From: Metabacillus idriensis
Lineage (GTDB): Bacteria; Bacillota; Bacilli; Bacillales; Bacillaceae
NCBI RefSeq assembly: GCF_009674765.1
Contig: NZ_WKKF01000006.1
Coordinates: forward strand, 62,001-126,000
Length of the DNA: 64,000 bases
Direction of reading: 5' to 3'
Numbering within the stretch: position 1 is the first letter of the stretch; each line of letters opens with the position of its first letter. A model generated the notes under the pieces. The model did no database searches, was not told the origin of the DNA, and worked only from the letters and a program-made list of their open reading frames with translations. The translations under genes and the position numbers were made by a program. Positions 16,558 to 25,439 of the stretch are shown here, in pieces.

Positions 16558-16809
16558 CTACAGCAGTTCCTCATAAACTTCATTCAATTGATCAACACGC
16601 ACATAATCCTGTTCACCCATTGCGTGCTTAATTTCATAAGGCAGCATTTTATTTAGAAATGACAGTTCTTTTTCAGATAAATCTCTCACAAAATGTTTTT
16701 CGTCATCAAAGGCTTGCTGAGACAGCTTTTGATATAAATGCCTGCTGACTTCATGATCCTCCAGATAATTGGACAGAACTTCGCGCAAATAGCTCAGTGA
16801 TTTATCCAT
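16558..16809 (-). CDS. csgA: Sporulation-specific protein CsgA
   Basis: 83 residues (MDKSLSYLREVLSNYLEDHE). The segment FVRDLSEKELSFLNKMLPYEIKHA and the ending QLNEVYEELL align well with my recollection of B. subtilis CsgA, an 82-residue sigma-G-dependent forespore acid-soluble protein. Mostly helical and acidic, no membrane segment. It is the middle gene of three short minus-strand genes with almost no spacing, suggesting one forespore transcript. Confidence 0.8.
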   Translation of the reverse strand: MDKSLSYLREVLSNYLEDHEVSRHLYQKLSQQAFDDEKHFVRDLSEKELSFLNKMLPYEIKHAMGEQDYVRVDQLNEVYEELL

Positions 16810-16811
16810 GC

Positions 16812-16970
16812 TCAGCGGTCCTCAAAATATTTTTTTGCTTTTTCCTTATCGCTGCCGGAGAAATAGGGATTCTCTTCAGCAGGGGTGGAAGAGTCCAGAT
16901 TTGTCTTAATCACAAGCCTTGGGGAATCTGAAGGTTCTGCGTTTATTCGTTTCGAATGCTGATTTTGCAT
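16812..16970 (-). CDS. Short hypothetical protein upstream of csgA
   Basis: 52 residues (MQNQHSKRINAEPSDS ... AKKYFEDR) preceded by AGGAGGTG; the stop is 2 bp before csgA. The middle RLVIKTNLDSSTPAEENPYF followed by a charged helix has no known motif. Tight linkage to csgA suggests co-expression during sporulation. Function unknown. Confidence 0.62.
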   Translation of the reverse strand: MQNQHSKRINAEPSDSPRLVIKTNLDSSTPAEENPYFSGSDKEKAKKYFEDR

Positions 16971-17048
16971 GTCATGCACCTCCTGATTATAGTTTCTTAT
17001 AGAAGGGGCTTAATTATAGTGTTAATTTTTGGACGGGAGAAATGACTC

Positions 17049-17450
17049 TCAAGCAGGAAATGAAATCACCATAGCGCTGTTTTTATAAGTTGTCTTTAAC
17101 TGATTTTTATCGGGAGCAAAAGGCAATAATACTGTTTTAGAGATATGCTCGCATGTTTGGGAAATGCTGGAGCCGCCTGTATGCTGGATGTTGATTTCTT
17201 CCTGATGGGAAATAGTAAGGGTTAAATAACATTCATGCAGATCAATGCTGACTTGTTCCTTTTTAATTCCGGGAAGCTCCGCTTTAACAATATAATAGCC
17301 ATTTTCTTCGAACTGAGAAATTTTAAGATAGGATGCGCTGCTTTTTAGCCGAAACATCTTTTCGAATTCATTTAAATCCTGTTTAAATGAGTTTTCGCCA
17401 AAAAATTGTTCTGCGAGCTCATAAAGAGGATGTTGTTTTTTTTCACTCAT
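17049..17450 (-). CDS. Hsp20/alpha-crystallin family protein
   Basis: 133 residues. The C-terminal ~90 residues form an alpha-crystallin domain: YYIVKAELPGIKKEQVSIDL, LTLTISHQEE and KTVLLPFAPDKNQLKTTYKNSAMVISFP. The usual small-Hsp A-x-x-x-n-G-v-L motif is changed to T-Y-K-N-S-A-M-V and there is no I-x-I tail, as in coat-associated members such as CotM and CotP. Given the spore genes next to it, a coat or forespore role is plausible but not shown. Start preceded by GAGGAGAG. Confidence 0.78.
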   Translation of the reverse strand: MSEKKQHPLYELAEQFFGENSFKQDLNEFEKMFRLKSSASYLKISQFEENGYYIVKAELPGIKKEQVSIDLHECYLTLTISHQEEINIQHTGGSSISQTCEHISKTVLLPFAPDKNQLKTTYKNSAMVISFPA

Positions 17451-17641
17451 TTTACTCTCTCCTCGTTCTTTTAGGCTAAATTATGCATCAAACCGAGAAT
17501 TGGTTGCTTGATTTAAGCTTTTTGTGATTAAATAATGATAATAAACTGGGGACGGGCTTTTTCACACTTTGGGAAACGTTTAAATTCAGGGGTACAGGGT
17601 ATTTCTAATAGTAGAAACGAATGCAGAAAAGGAGAATGAAA

Positions 17642-18142
17642 ATGCTGAAAAAATTATTTGGCAAAAAAACTGAAAAGCAAACAGAAGAAACGGTTTACGC
17701 ACCTCTTACAGGAAGGTTGCTGGGCCTTGAAGATGTTCCGGATCCGGTTTTTTCTCAAAAAATGATGGGTGACGGAATGGCGATTGAACCTTCTGAAGGT
17801 ACACTTGTATCTCCAGTTGAAGGAGAAATCATTCAGCTTTTCCACACAAAACATGCGATTGGAATTAAAAGCTTAACCGGCATGGAAATTCTGCTTCATA
17901 TCGGACTTGAAACAGTTGCGATGAACGGTGAAGGCTTTGAAGCATTTGTAAAAGAAGGCGACAAAGTAAAACCTGGAGACAAATTGATTACATTTGATCT
18001 GAATTTAATTAAAGAAAAAGCAGCGAGCACAATTACACCGATTATCATCACAAATGGCGATATCATTGAGAATGTGCAAAAATCTCCATTAGGCGAGGTT
18101 AAAGGCGGCTCTGATAAAGTCTTTGAAATTAAAGTGAAATAA
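17642..18142 (+). CDS. ypqE: PTS glucose-family EIIA component (YpqE type)
   Basis: 166 residues from ATG 17642 ([13 protein letters not shown]), with AAAGGAG upstream; longer in-frame starts overlap the RBS. EIIA-Glc fold with both conserved histidines: [10 protein letters not shown] and the phosphorylation site [16 protein letters not shown]. It accepts phosphate from HPr and passes it to an EIIB domain; as a free-standing EIIA it must serve a separate permease. B. subtilis has the same lone gene just upstream of yprA. A terminator follows. Confidence 0.88.
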   Translation: MLKKLFGKKTEKQTEETVYAPLTGRLLGLEDVPDPVFSQKMMGDGMAIEPSEGTLVSPVEGEIIQLFHTKHAIGIKSLTGMEILLHIGLETVAMNGEGFEAFVKEGDKVKPGDKLITFDLNLIKEKAASTITPIIITNGDIIENVQKSPLGEVKGGSDKVFEIKVK

Positions 18143-18157
18143 TAATGAGATCAATGA

Positions 18158-18183
18158 AGCGGGCTGCGGCCTGCTTTTTTAAT
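18158..18183 (+). terminator. Terminator of ypqE
   Basis: AGCGGGC and GCCTGCT pair with one wobble, followed by six T residues. Confidence 0.75.
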
Positions 18184-18302
18184 GCGGAAATAATGCTGAA
18201 AGTCATGGGAGGAGTCGATTTGCCAACACTATTTATTACTCGGTTACACGTCAAAGCTCATCAAAATTTCCAATAATTAATTTTGAACGGTTCGCTTAAA
18301 AA

Positions 18303-18316
18303 CGAACGTTTATTCT
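18303..18316 (+). promoter_or_regulatory. LexA-like box upstream of mrfA (weak)
   Basis: CGAACGTTTATTCT matches the Bacillus LexA consensus CGAACRNRYGTTYC at about 11 of 14 positions. A second GAAC/GTTC motif, GAACGGTTCG at 18284-18293, lies 10 bp upstream but has the wrong half-site spacing. Both are within 60 bp of the mrfA start. Confidence 0.3.
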
Positions 18317-18343
18317 GTTAGAATAAGGAGAGAGGTGAAGCGC

Positions 18344-20629
18344 ATGAGAAAAAAGCAGTCACTGGCAGAAGTTATTGAATTTCTTAAAAAGGATGAGCAG
18401 TTCAAACATCAGGTCGTACATGCTCATACTATTCAGCCAAAAGAAGCAAAAACGGCGGTAATGCCTGCTTCAGTAGACCCAAAATTAAAATTAGCCCTTG
18501 CAGCTAGAGGCATACATAATTTATATACACATCAGGCTACAGCCTATGAGCTTGCCCATATGAAAAAAAGTTTTGTAGCTGTGACACCGACCGCTTCTGG
18601 GAAAACACTGTGTTACAACTTGCCGGTCCTGCAGCAAATTCTAAATGATGAGACGAGCAGAGCCCTCTATTTATTTCCGACGAAAGCACTTGCGCAGGAT
18701 CAGAAAAGTGAATTGAACGAACTAATTACAGAGCTTGGAGTGGATATTAATTCTTATACGTATGACGGCGACACAGCCCCCAACATCCGAAATGTCATTC
18801 GCAAGGCGGGGCATATAGTCATGACAAATCCGGATATGCTCCACTCTGCCATTTTGCCGCACCATACGAAATGGGTTTCTCTTTTTGAGAACTTAAAGTA
18901 TATCATCATAGATGAGCTTCATATTTACAGGGGAATTTTCGGCAGCCACGTTGCCAATGTGATAAGAAGATTGAAACGCATCTGCCATTTTTATGGAAGT
19001 GATCCGGTGTTTATTTGCACATCTGCTACGATTGCAAATCCGCAGGAGCTCGCAGAAAATTTGCTGGAGGAGGAGATGGCTCTTGTTGATGACAACGGTG
19101 CGCCATCAGGAAAAAAGCATTTTTTATTTTACAATCCTCCTATCGTGAATAAGCCGCTGAATATTCGAAAAAGCGCTACGCTTGAGGTCAGAAAAATTGC
19201 AAGCGAGCTATTAAAAAATAAGATTCAGACAATCGTTTTTGCAAGAAGCAGAGTGCGGGTTGAAATCATCTTAACGTATTTGCAGGAGCTTATTAAAGGC
19301 GAGCTCGGCAAACAGACGATAAGGGGATATCGAGGAGGCTATTTGCCAAAGCAGAGGCGGGAGATTGAAAAAGGGCTCAGAAATGGTGAAATCCTTGGTG
19401 TGGTCAGTACAAATGCCCTTGAACTGGGAGTAGATATCGGTCAGCTTCAGGTGTGCATCATGACTGGATATCCAGGAACCATCGCAAGTGCATGGCAGCA
19501 GGCGGGAAGAGCTGGCAGAAGAAGCGGAGAGGCGCTTATTGTCATGGTCGCAGGATCCACGCCGATTGACCAGTATATCATTCAGAACCCTGATTACTTT
19601 TTTAAGCAAAATCCCGAAACAGCTATTATTAACCCTGATAATCTGATTGTTTTAGTAGACCATGTAAAATGTGCGGCGTTTGAACTGCCTTTCAAAAAAG
19701 GCGAGAATTTCGGCAATGCTGAGCTAGAGGATATCCTTGAATTTTTGACAGAAGAAAAGATGCTTTATTACAACCGGGAACGTTATCACTGGATGAATGA
19801 TTCATTTCCAGCCCATAATATCAGTCTGAGATCAGCTTCTCAGGAAAACGTCATTATCGTTGACCAGTCTAACATCGCTCACGTTAAAGTGATTGGGGAA
19901 ATGGACAGATTCAGCGCAATGACTTTGCTCCATGATGAAGCCATCTACCTGCATCAGGGAATTCAATATCAGGTTGAGAAGCTAGATTGGGAAGAGAAAA
20001 AAGCGTTTGTGAGAGAAGTGGATGTTGATTATTTTACAGATGCAAATCTTGCCGTTCAGCTGAAAGTGCTGGAGGAAGATAAATCAAGAAGCAATGAAAA
20101 TCATCAGCTTGGTTTTGGAGATGTAACCGTTCAGGCGATGGCTACGATTTTCAAAAAAATAAAATTTGATACACATGAAAATATCGGTTCAGGTCCCATT
20201 CATTTGCCTGAAGAAGAACTTCATACGAATGCTGCTTGGATCAGTTTATCAGATGAACTGGCAAAATCGCTGAAGAAAGACAGGCTTGAGGAGGCGCTGC
20301 TTGGAATTGCACATGCTCTTAAACATATTGTCCCATTAAGCGTCATGTGTGACCCATCCGATATCAGTGTCATTCCGCAAATGAAAGCAACTCATAATGA
20401 TCAGCCGACCGTATTTCTGTATGACCGCTATCCAGGCGGGGTGGGTCTTGCAAATAAAGTATTTGAAACAATGGAGATCGTCCTGAAGGAAGCGATGGCG
20501 ATGATTGCTTTCTGTCCATGTGAATCCGGATGCCCGTCTTGCACAGGACTTGAAGGATCTGACCATCAAAAAGCCGATACCCTTCAATTATTAGTACAGT
20601 TAAAAGGAGCAGAGAATCCTTGTCATTAA
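18344..20629 (+). CDS. mrfA: DNA repair helicase MrfA (YprA)
   Basis: 761 residues from ATG 18344; the GTG at 18335 is possible but overlaps GAGAGG. Superfamily 2 helicase: Walker A TPTASGKTLCYN, DELH in IIIDELHIYRG, SAT in CTSATIANP, motif V/VI STNALELGVDIG and QQAGRAGRRSGEA. The C-terminus is a DUF1998-type domain with four cysteines, CPCESGCPSC, that bind zinc. In B. subtilis MrfA with the nuclease MrfB excises mitomycin C adducts independently of UvrABC. The next gene, mrfB, overlaps it by 10 bp. Sequence is very close to the B. subtilis protein over its whole length. Confidence 0.93.
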   Translation: MRKKQSLAEVIEFLKKDEQFKHQVVHAHTIQPKEAKTAVMPASVDPKLKLALAARGIHNLYTHQATAYELAHMKKSFVAVTPTASGKTLCYNLPVLQQILNDETSRALYLFPTKALAQDQKSELNELITELGVDINSYTYDGDTAPNIRNVIRKAGHIVMTNPDMLHSAILPHHTKWVSLFENLKYIIIDELHIYRGIFGSHVANVIRRLKRICHFYGSDPVFICTSATIANPQELAENLLEEEMALVDDNGAPSGKKHFLFYNPPIVNKPLNIRKSATLEVRKIASELLKNKIQTIVFARSRVRVEIILTYLQELIKGELGKQTIRGYRGGYLPKQRREIEKGLRNGEILGVVSTNALELGVDIGQLQVCIMTGYPGTIASAWQQAGRAGRRSGEALIVMVAGSTPIDQYIIQNPDYFFKQNPETAIINPDNLIVLVDHVKCAAFELPFKKGENFGNAELEDILEFLTEEKMLYYNRERYHWMNDSFPAHNISLRSASQENVIIVDQSNIAHVKVIGEMDRFSAMTLLHDEAIYLHQGIQYQVEKLDWEEKKAFVREVDVDYFTDANLAVQLKVLEEDKSRSNENHQLGFGDVTVQAMATIFKKIKFDTHENIGSGPIHLPEEELHTNAAWISLSDELAKSLKKDRLEEALLGIAHALKHIVPLSVMCDPSDISVIPQMKATHNDQPTVFLYDRYPGGVGLANKVFETMEIVLKEAMAMIAFCPCESGCPSCTGLEGSDHQKADTLQLLVQLKGAENPCH

Positions 20630-21864
20630 AAGGAAAGTTAAATCGATTAAAAACACATATGTCGCTAGAAGGCAGTTTGGAAACTGCCCAGATGCCCCAT
20701 TCAGAGGAGATTCCAAACCTTGAAAAGTGGGCCGCACTGGATGCATTGCCTTTTTGGTTTGATGGAGAGTATTGCATGGTCAGGGAACGCACTTATCCCC
20801 TGGATTATAAACACGGTCTCTATCAGATGGGTGAATTTCATAGAGCCGTTTCTCTTTGGAATGAAAGAAACAGCCAGCATCCATTATCATCTAAAGACCA
20901 TGATTCCTATGAATTATTTTTCTTTGATACAGAAACAACGGGACTCGGCGGCGGAGCAGGCAATACAATCTTTCTGCTTGGACACGCACAGGTTTTCCAT
21001 GACAAAGTGATAGTTAAGCAGCACTTTCTCCCTAAACCGGGAAATGAAGTCGCCCTTTATCAAAGCTTCTTAAGCGATGTAAATACGAAAACTCTCGTAA
21101 CCTATAACGGGAAAGCCTTTGATTGGCCGCAGGTGAAAACACGGCATACTCTAGTGCGCGAACAAGTGCCAAACCTTCCAGCTTTCGGTCATTTTGATTT
21201 GTTTCATGCTGCGAGAAGATTATGGAAAACAAGCTTGGAATCTGTAAAACTCAGCATTGTAGAGAAAGAAATACTGGGTATTATACGTGAGCATGATGTT
21301 CCTGGCTATCTTGCTCCTATGCTGTATTTCAGCTTTGTTCAGTCGCAGGATCCTGATCATATTGAGGGTGTGCTGATTCATAATGAGATTGATATTCTTT
21401 CTTTGATTACTTTGTATACTCATCTTTCTTACCGAATCTTGTTCCCGGGTGTCGAAGCGACGGATACAGAACAATATGAAGTGGCAAGATGGCTGCTTTC
21501 TGCCGGAGATCAAGAAACAGCTTTCGACACATTCAAATCTGTAGCTGACCGCAGTGAGGCGAAAGAATTTGAAGCGAAATTCGAAATGGCCATGCATTTA
21601 AAAAAGAAGAAAAACCTGCTGGAAGCACTGCCGTTATTTCAGTCCGTTGCTGAGGGCCCAAGCTTGAAACAGAAGGCGAAAGCTGCTGTAGAGCTTGCCA
21701 AGTATTATGAACATAAAGAAAAGGATTATGAAAAAGCACTGTCTTATGCGACTTCAGCTTACTTGACGATAAAGGCAAAAGATCAAGCATTAAAAACGGA
21801 CTCGGAAAAAGAGAAGCTTGAACTCTTAAAAAGAATGAAACGATTAGGAAATAAAAACAGGTAA
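20620..21864 (+). CDS. mrfB: DNA repair 3'-5' exonuclease MrfB (YprB)
   Basis: 414 residues, TTG start at 20620 (MSLKGKLNRLKTHM) as in the family, inside the end of mrfA. DEDD exonuclease core: FFFDTETTGLGGGAGNTIF (motif I), VTYNGKAFDWPQVKTRH (motif II) and HNEIDILSLITLY (motif III). The C-terminal ~130 residues are a TPR-like helical repeat region (QETAFDTFKSVADRSEAKEF; KNLLEALPLFQSVAEG). Acts with MrfA in mitomycin lesion repair in B. subtilis. Overlapping coding ends indicate coupled expression. Confidence 0.92.
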   Translation: MSLKGKLNRLKTHMSLEGSLETAQMPHSEEIPNLEKWAALDALPFWFDGEYCMVRERTYPLDYKHGLYQMGEFHRAVSLWNERNSQHPLSSKDHDSYELFFFDTETTGLGGGAGNTIFLLGHAQVFHDKVIVKQHFLPKPGNEVALYQSFLSDVNTKTLVTYNGKAFDWPQVKTRHTLVREQVPNLPAFGHFDLFHAARRLWKTSLESVKLSIVEKEILGIIREHDVPGYLAPMLYFSFVQSQDPDHIEGVLIHNEIDILSLITLYTHLSYRILFPGVEATDTEQYEVARWLLSAGDQETAFDTFKSVADRSEAKEFEAKFEMAMHLKKKKNLLEALPLFQSVAEGPSLKQKAKAAVELAKYYEHKEKDYEKALSYATSAYLTIKAKDQALKTDSEKEKLELLKRMKRLGNKNR

Positions 21865-22018
21865 TTATTCCCCGGGGAAGCGCAAAATCAGCGGTTTTTC
21901 GCAAAGAATTTGTCGATATTGTGAAATTTTGCAAAGATTAAAATAGGTAATTGTAGAATGGTGTAGATGTGTGTAAAATTAAGGACTGTAAACACTATCT
22001 GCATGGGGTGAACGGAAT

Positions 22019-22114
22019 ATGTACAAAGGGATTTTCTACTTGTTTTTCATCGTTTTATTTGCAACTGTTTTTATCTTTTCAAACTTCAAAGACACTTTCT
22101 ACGCTTTCTTGTAA
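22019..22114 (+). CDS. Putative 31-residue single-pass membrane peptide
   Basis: ATG 22019, RBS GGGGTG 8 bp before it. The peptide is MYKGIFYLFFIVLFATVFIF plus a short polar end SNFKDTFYAFL, so nearly all of it is one hydrophobic helix. It lies alone in the 344-bp gap between mrfB and cotD. I do not recognise it. The coding potential rests on RBS, composition and the absence of other explanation, so it remains tentative. Confidence 0.45.
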   Translation: MYKGIFYLFFIVLFATVFIFSNFKDTFYAFL

Positions 22115-22135
22115 AAAATAGGTTAATGCATCAGT

Positions 22136-22163
22136 ACATGTACACACTTTTCTTCATAGACTA
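22136..22163 (+). promoter_or_regulatory. Sigma-K-like promoter of cotD
   Basis: AC at 22136-22137 and CATAGACTA at 22155-22163 are 17 bp apart, matching the sigma-K pattern AC-N16/17-CATAnnnTA. This agrees with mother-cell expression of cotD known in B. subtilis. Confidence 0.6.
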
Positions 22164-22208
22164 TCACTGTAAGACAGATAAGAAATGAAGGAAAGGAGTC
22201 TAACAAAT

Positions 22209-22610
22209 ATGATGCCTAATAACAATATGCCAAATATGGTTTCTCCAATGGGACCGAATATGCCAAACATGGTGTCACCGATGGGACCGAATATGCCTGC
22301 TGTGGGCGGAGCTCAAATGGGACCAAATATGCCTGCACCGAATATGGTTGGCGGAGCTCAAATGGGACCAATGGGACCAACTAAAATGTGTCCGCCGATT
22401 GTCCATCCGACAAAATGCTGTGTACAGCACACATTTTCTACAACAGTCGTTCCGCACATTCATCCAACCCATACTACTGTAGTAAACCATCAAATGGTTC
22501 AGCATAAACATTTTTTCCCTCAAACACAATCTATGGCAAATCAAGTTTCAAACCAACAATTTAACTGCGGCGGCGGTCCAAGACCACCATTTAGTCCTTA
22601 CGGCCGTTAA
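22209..22610 (+). CDS. cotD: Inner spore coat protein CotD
   Basis: 133 residues from ATG 22209, RBS GAAAGGAGTC. The N-terminal half is a tandem repeat of short Met/Pro/Asn units (MGPNMPNMVSP and GGAQMGPNMPAPN). The C-terminal half is the CotD domain: CPPIVHPTKCCVQHTFSTTV, then PHIHPTHTTVVNHQMVQHKHFFP, rich in His and with paired Cys. B. subtilis CotD is 75 residues, so this copy carries an extra ~50-residue repeat region. Structural protein of the inner coat; mother-cell expressed from the sigma-K-like site upstream. Confidence 0.88.
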   Translation: MMPNNNMPNMVSPMGPNMPNMVSPMGPNMPAVGGAQMGPNMPAPNMVGGAQMGPMGPTKMCPPIVHPTKCCVQHTFSTTVVPHIHPTHTTVVNHQMVQHKHFFPQTQSMANQVSNQQFNCGGGPRPPFSPYGR

Positions 22611-22620
22611 CCTCAGATAG

Positions 22621-22658
22621 TAGGAGCTGATGCTAGGGTGTCAGCTCCTATCTTCTTT
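22621..22658 (+). terminator. Terminator of cotD
   Basis: TAGGAGCTGA and TCAGCTCCTA form a 10-bp stem with a 10-base loop, followed by TCTTCTTTT. Confidence 0.82.
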
Positions 22659-22678
22659 TGAAGGGAGACGATACATAG

Positions 22679-23245
22679 ATGAAGGTAGTAACAGTTTCCG
22701 GCTACAAGCCTTTTGAACTTGGCATTTTTAAAAAAGATGATCCAGCCATCGGGTATATTAAAAAAGCAATAGAAAAGTCATTGCGTCAGATGATTGATGA
22801 CGGCTTAGAATGGGTATTGATAAGCGGACAGCTTGGTGTTGAGCTATGGGCCGCAGAGGTTGTCTTTGATTTGCAGTTGGAGTATGATGAACTAAAGCTG
22901 GGTGTGCTAACACCTTTTTTGGATCAGGAAGAGAAGTGGAATGACGACAATAAAGAATACTATGAATTCATTCTGTCTCAAGCCGATTTTGTTGACAGTA
23001 TAACAAAACGAAAATACGAAAATCCAAATCAGTTTCGCTTGAAAAATGAGTTTTTTGTTTCAAAAAGTCAAGGTTTGCTTCTTGTTTATGATGAAGAAAA
23101 TCAAGGATCTCCAAAATTTTTGCTTGATACGGCCAGAAAAAAGGCGGAAGCAAACGAATATTCATTAATGATGATTTCTTTTTCAGACCTGCAAATGATT
23201 GTAGAAGAAGAACAGAGCAAATCGGATGGATTCTGGTCAAGTTAG
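22679..23245 (+). CDS. ypsA: YpsA family SLOG-domain protein (DUF1273)
   Basis: 188 residues. The Rossmann-like SLOG fold shows as [15 protein letters not shown] at the start, [17 protein letters not shown] (Gly-rich nucleotide loop) and [19 protein letters not shown] proteins bind nucleotides or ADP-ribose-like ligands; in Firmicutes YpsA influences cell division and is found next to gpsB, exactly as here. RBS AAGGGAG upstream. The linkage YpsA-GpsB supports a division-related role. Confidence 0.88.
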   Translation: MKVVTVSGYKPFELGIFKKDDPAIGYIKKAIEKSLRQMIDDGLEWVLISGQLGVELWAAEVVFDLQLEYDELKLGVLTPFLDQEEKWNDDNKEYYEFILSQADFVDSITKRKYENPNQFRLKNEFFVSKSQGLLLVYDEENQGSPKFLLDTARKKAEANEYSLMMISFSDLQMIVEEEQSKSDGFWSS

Positions 23246-23321
23246 CGAAGAGAAATTGACAATTGCAATCAAGATGTGAAAAAATATGTAAAGATGATTT
23301 CAGTGTGACGAGGTGAAAGAG

Positions 23322-23627
23322 ATGCTTTCTGATAAAATTAAATTAACGGCTAAAGAAATTTTAGAAAAAGAATTTAAACAGGGTATGCGCGGCTACAAAC
23401 AGGAAGACGTTGATAAATTTTTAGACTTGGTAATTAAGGATTATGAAACGTTTCATCAGGAAATTGAAGAGCTGCAGCAGGAAAATCTTCGTTTGACTAA
23501 GCAGCTTGAAGATTCTTTTAATCGCAAACAAGCGCAGCCGGTTCAAACAAATACAACGAACTTTGATATTCTTAAACGTTTATCAAATTTAGAGAAACAC
23601 GTTTTCGGCAGCAAGCTGTACGATTGA
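23322..23627 (+). CDS. gpsB: Cell division protein GpsB
   Basis: 101 residues from ATG 23322; an in-frame GTG at 23313 is part of the RBS region. DivIVA-like N-terminal domain ([35 protein letters not shown]) with coiled coil to ~residue 65, a short linker, and the C-terminal trimerisation motif [16 protein letters not shown]. GpsB is a cytoplasmic adaptor that shuttles PBP1 (PonA, also in this window) between septum and side wall. Near-identical to B. subtilis GpsB at both ends. Confidence 0.95.
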   Translation: MLSDKIKLTAKEILEKEFKQGMRGYKQEDVDKFLDLVIKDYETFHQEIEELQQENLRLTKQLEDSFNRKQAQPVQTNTTNFDILKRLSNLEKHVFGSKLYD

Positions 23628-23643
23628 TTCCATTTATTTACAC

Positions 23644-23672
23644 TTGCATTAATCTCTTAATTTCACTATACT
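23644..23672 (+). promoter_or_regulatory. Predicted sigma-A promoter of rnpB
   Basis: TTGCAT at 23644-23649, 17-bp spacer and TATACT at 23667-23672. Transcription would start about 10 bp before the mature RNase P RNA. Confidence 0.6.
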
Positions 23673-23689
23673 AATATTTGCTGTTAAAA

Positions 23690-24096
23690 TAATAACGTTC
23701 AGGTAATCGCTGCAGTCTTTAGGGCTGTAGAGGAAAGTCCATGCTCGCACGGTGCTGAGATGCCCGTAGTGTTCGTGCCTAGCGAAGTCATAAGCTAGGG
23801 CAGCCAAAGATTTGGCTGACGGCAGGGAACAAGCCTAAGTCCCATTTGGGATACGGCTTTACTACCTTGAAAGTGCCACAGTGACGTAGTCTTTTGGGAA
23901 ACCGAAAGAGTGGAACGCGGTAAACCCCTCGAGCGAGAAACCCAAATATAGGTAGGGGCACCTTCTCTTAGGAACTGAACAAGGAGAAGGCCGGAAGCGA
24001 TTCGCTTCTGTAGATAGATGATTACCACCGGAGTACGAGGTGATACCGGCCGTTTGCAGTACAAAGGGACAAAACATGGCTTACAGAACGTTATTA
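23690..24096 (+). ncRNA. rnpB: RNase P RNA, Bacillus type (type B)
   Basis: About 407 nt, the catalytic RNA that trims tRNA 5' ends together with the RnpA protein. Highly conserved blocks are present: GAGGAAAGTCCATGCTCGCA, AGTGCCACAGTGACG, GTGGAACGCGGTAAACCCC, GAGCGAGAAACCCAAAT and GATAGATGATTACCACC. The ends AATAACGTTC and GAACGTTATT pair to form the closing P1 helix. Location between gpsB and ypsC is conserved. Boundaries are set from P1 and may be off by a few bases. Confidence 0.97.
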
Positions 24097-24120
24097 CAGG
24101 TTACTATAAATGCGAAACAG

Positions 24121-24148
24121 GCTCTCTTCACTTAGATGAGAGCTTTTC
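24121..24148 (+). terminator. Terminator of rnpB
   Basis: GCTCTC and GAGAGC separated by 10 bases, followed by TTTTCATTT. Confidence 0.7.
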
Positions 24149-24227
24149 ATTTACATAAAAATTCGGTTAAACAAGCTTACAGAAGGTTGAGTTAGCTGTA
24201 CGATCTTACAGAAAAGAAGGTGATTTC

Positions 24228-25379
24228 ATGGAAAAAGTCACATTAATTGCTACTGCAGCAATGGGCCTTGAAGCTCTGGTTGCAAAAGAGGTGCGTGATC
24301 TTGGCTATGAATGCACGACAGAAAACGGCAAGGTTACATTCGAGGCAGAAGCAAAAGACATTCCGCGGGTAAATTTATGGCTCCGCACAGCAGACCGGGT
24401 CAAATTAAAAGTAGGTGAATTCAAAGCCTATTCTTTTGATGAACTTTTTGAAAAGACAAAAGCGCTGAACTGGGGAGATATTATTCCTGCACAAGCTGAA
24501 TTCCCTGTCACAGGAAAATCAGTAAAATCAAAGCTGTTCAGTGTTTCTGACTGTCAGCGGATTGTAAAAAAGGCAATTGTTGAAAAATTGAAAAGCGATC
24601 ATAAAATTGCGTCTGACTGGTACGAGGAATCCGGCCCTCTTTATAAAGTGGAAATTGCTCTGTTAAAAGATGTTGCCACGCTGACGATTGACTCAAGCGG
24701 CGCAGGTCTCCATAAAAGAGGCTTCAGGCTTGATCAGGGCGGAGCTCCATTAAAAGAAACATTGGCAGCCGCTCTAGTCATGCTGACCAACTGGACACCG
24801 GACCGCCCATTTGCGGATCTATTTTGCGGTTCAGGCACGATTCCTATTGAAGCAGCTTTAATTGGACAGAACATTGCACCTGGTTTTAATCGTGAATTTG
24901 TATCTGAACAATGGAACTGGATTGATAAGCAGCACTGGAACAATGCAAGAGTGGAAGCTGAGGACCTGGCCAACTATGATATTCCTCTTGACATTGCAGG
25001 CTATGATATCGATCACCGCATGATCCGCATAGCTGAAGAAAACGCGGATGAAGCCGGACTTGGCGGCATCATTCAGTTTAAACAAATGCAAGTAAGTGAC
25101 TTTACGACGAGAAAAGAGTACGGCGTTATCGTCGGCAATCCTCCGTACGGAGAACGTCTCGGCGAAAAAGAAGAAGTAGAGCAGATGTATAAGGAATTAG
25201 GACGGGCACTTGCTCCTCATGATACATGGTCTGTATATATGCTGACTTCCCATAAAGGATTTGAGCAATATTACGGCAGACAGGCTACAAAAAAACGAAA
25301 ACTCTTTAATGGATTTATCGAAACAGATTATTATCAATTCTGGGGGAAACGTCCTCCCCGTGAAAAGAAACAGGTATAG
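24228..25379 (+). CDS. ypsC: THUMP-domain RNA guanine methyltransferase (YpsC/RlmL-like)
   Basis: 383 residues. N-terminal ferredoxin-like plus THUMP domain (residues ~1-160), then a class I SAM methyltransferase: FADLFCGSGTIPIEAALI (SAM-binding motif I), GYDIDHRMIRIAEENA, and the N2-methyltransferase motif VGNPPYGERLG. C-terminus is basic (WGKRPPREKKQV). This corresponds to the N-terminal half of E. coli RlmL, which makes m2G2445 of 23S rRNA; the Bacillus site is assumed by homology. Conserved position after rnpB. Confidence 0.9.
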   Translation: MEKVTLIATAAMGLEALVAKEVRDLGYECTTENGKVTFEAEAKDIPRVNLWLRTADRVKLKVGEFKAYSFDELFEKTKALNWGDIIPAQAEFPVTGKSVKSKLFSVSDCQRIVKKAIVEKLKSDHKIASDWYEESGPLYKVEIALLKDVATLTIDSSGAGLHKRGFRLDQGGAPLKETLAAALVMLTNWTPDRPFADLFCGSGTIPIEAALIGQNIAPGFNREFVSEQWNWIDKQHWNNARVEAEDLANYDIPLDIAGYDIDHRMIRIAEENADEAGLGGIIQFKQMQVSDFTTRKEYGVIVGNPPYGERLGEKEEVEQMYKELGRALAPHDTWSVYMLTSHKGFEQYYGRQATKKRKLFNGFIETDYYQFWGKRPPREKKQV

Positions 25380-25439
25380 ATTGATCCTCCCTTGAATACA
25401 CTAGAATCAGTATTGATAAAATTCAGGGGAGTGGTCTTT

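Noticed and set aside
16072-17450. Prophage remnant suggested by the holin-like gene
   Set aside because: No endolysin, portal, capsid or integrase genes; neighbours are sporulation genes.
22209-22400. Short direct repeats in cotD as a CRISPR array
   Set aside because: Units are in frame, code for Met/Pro/Asn repeats and have no spacers.
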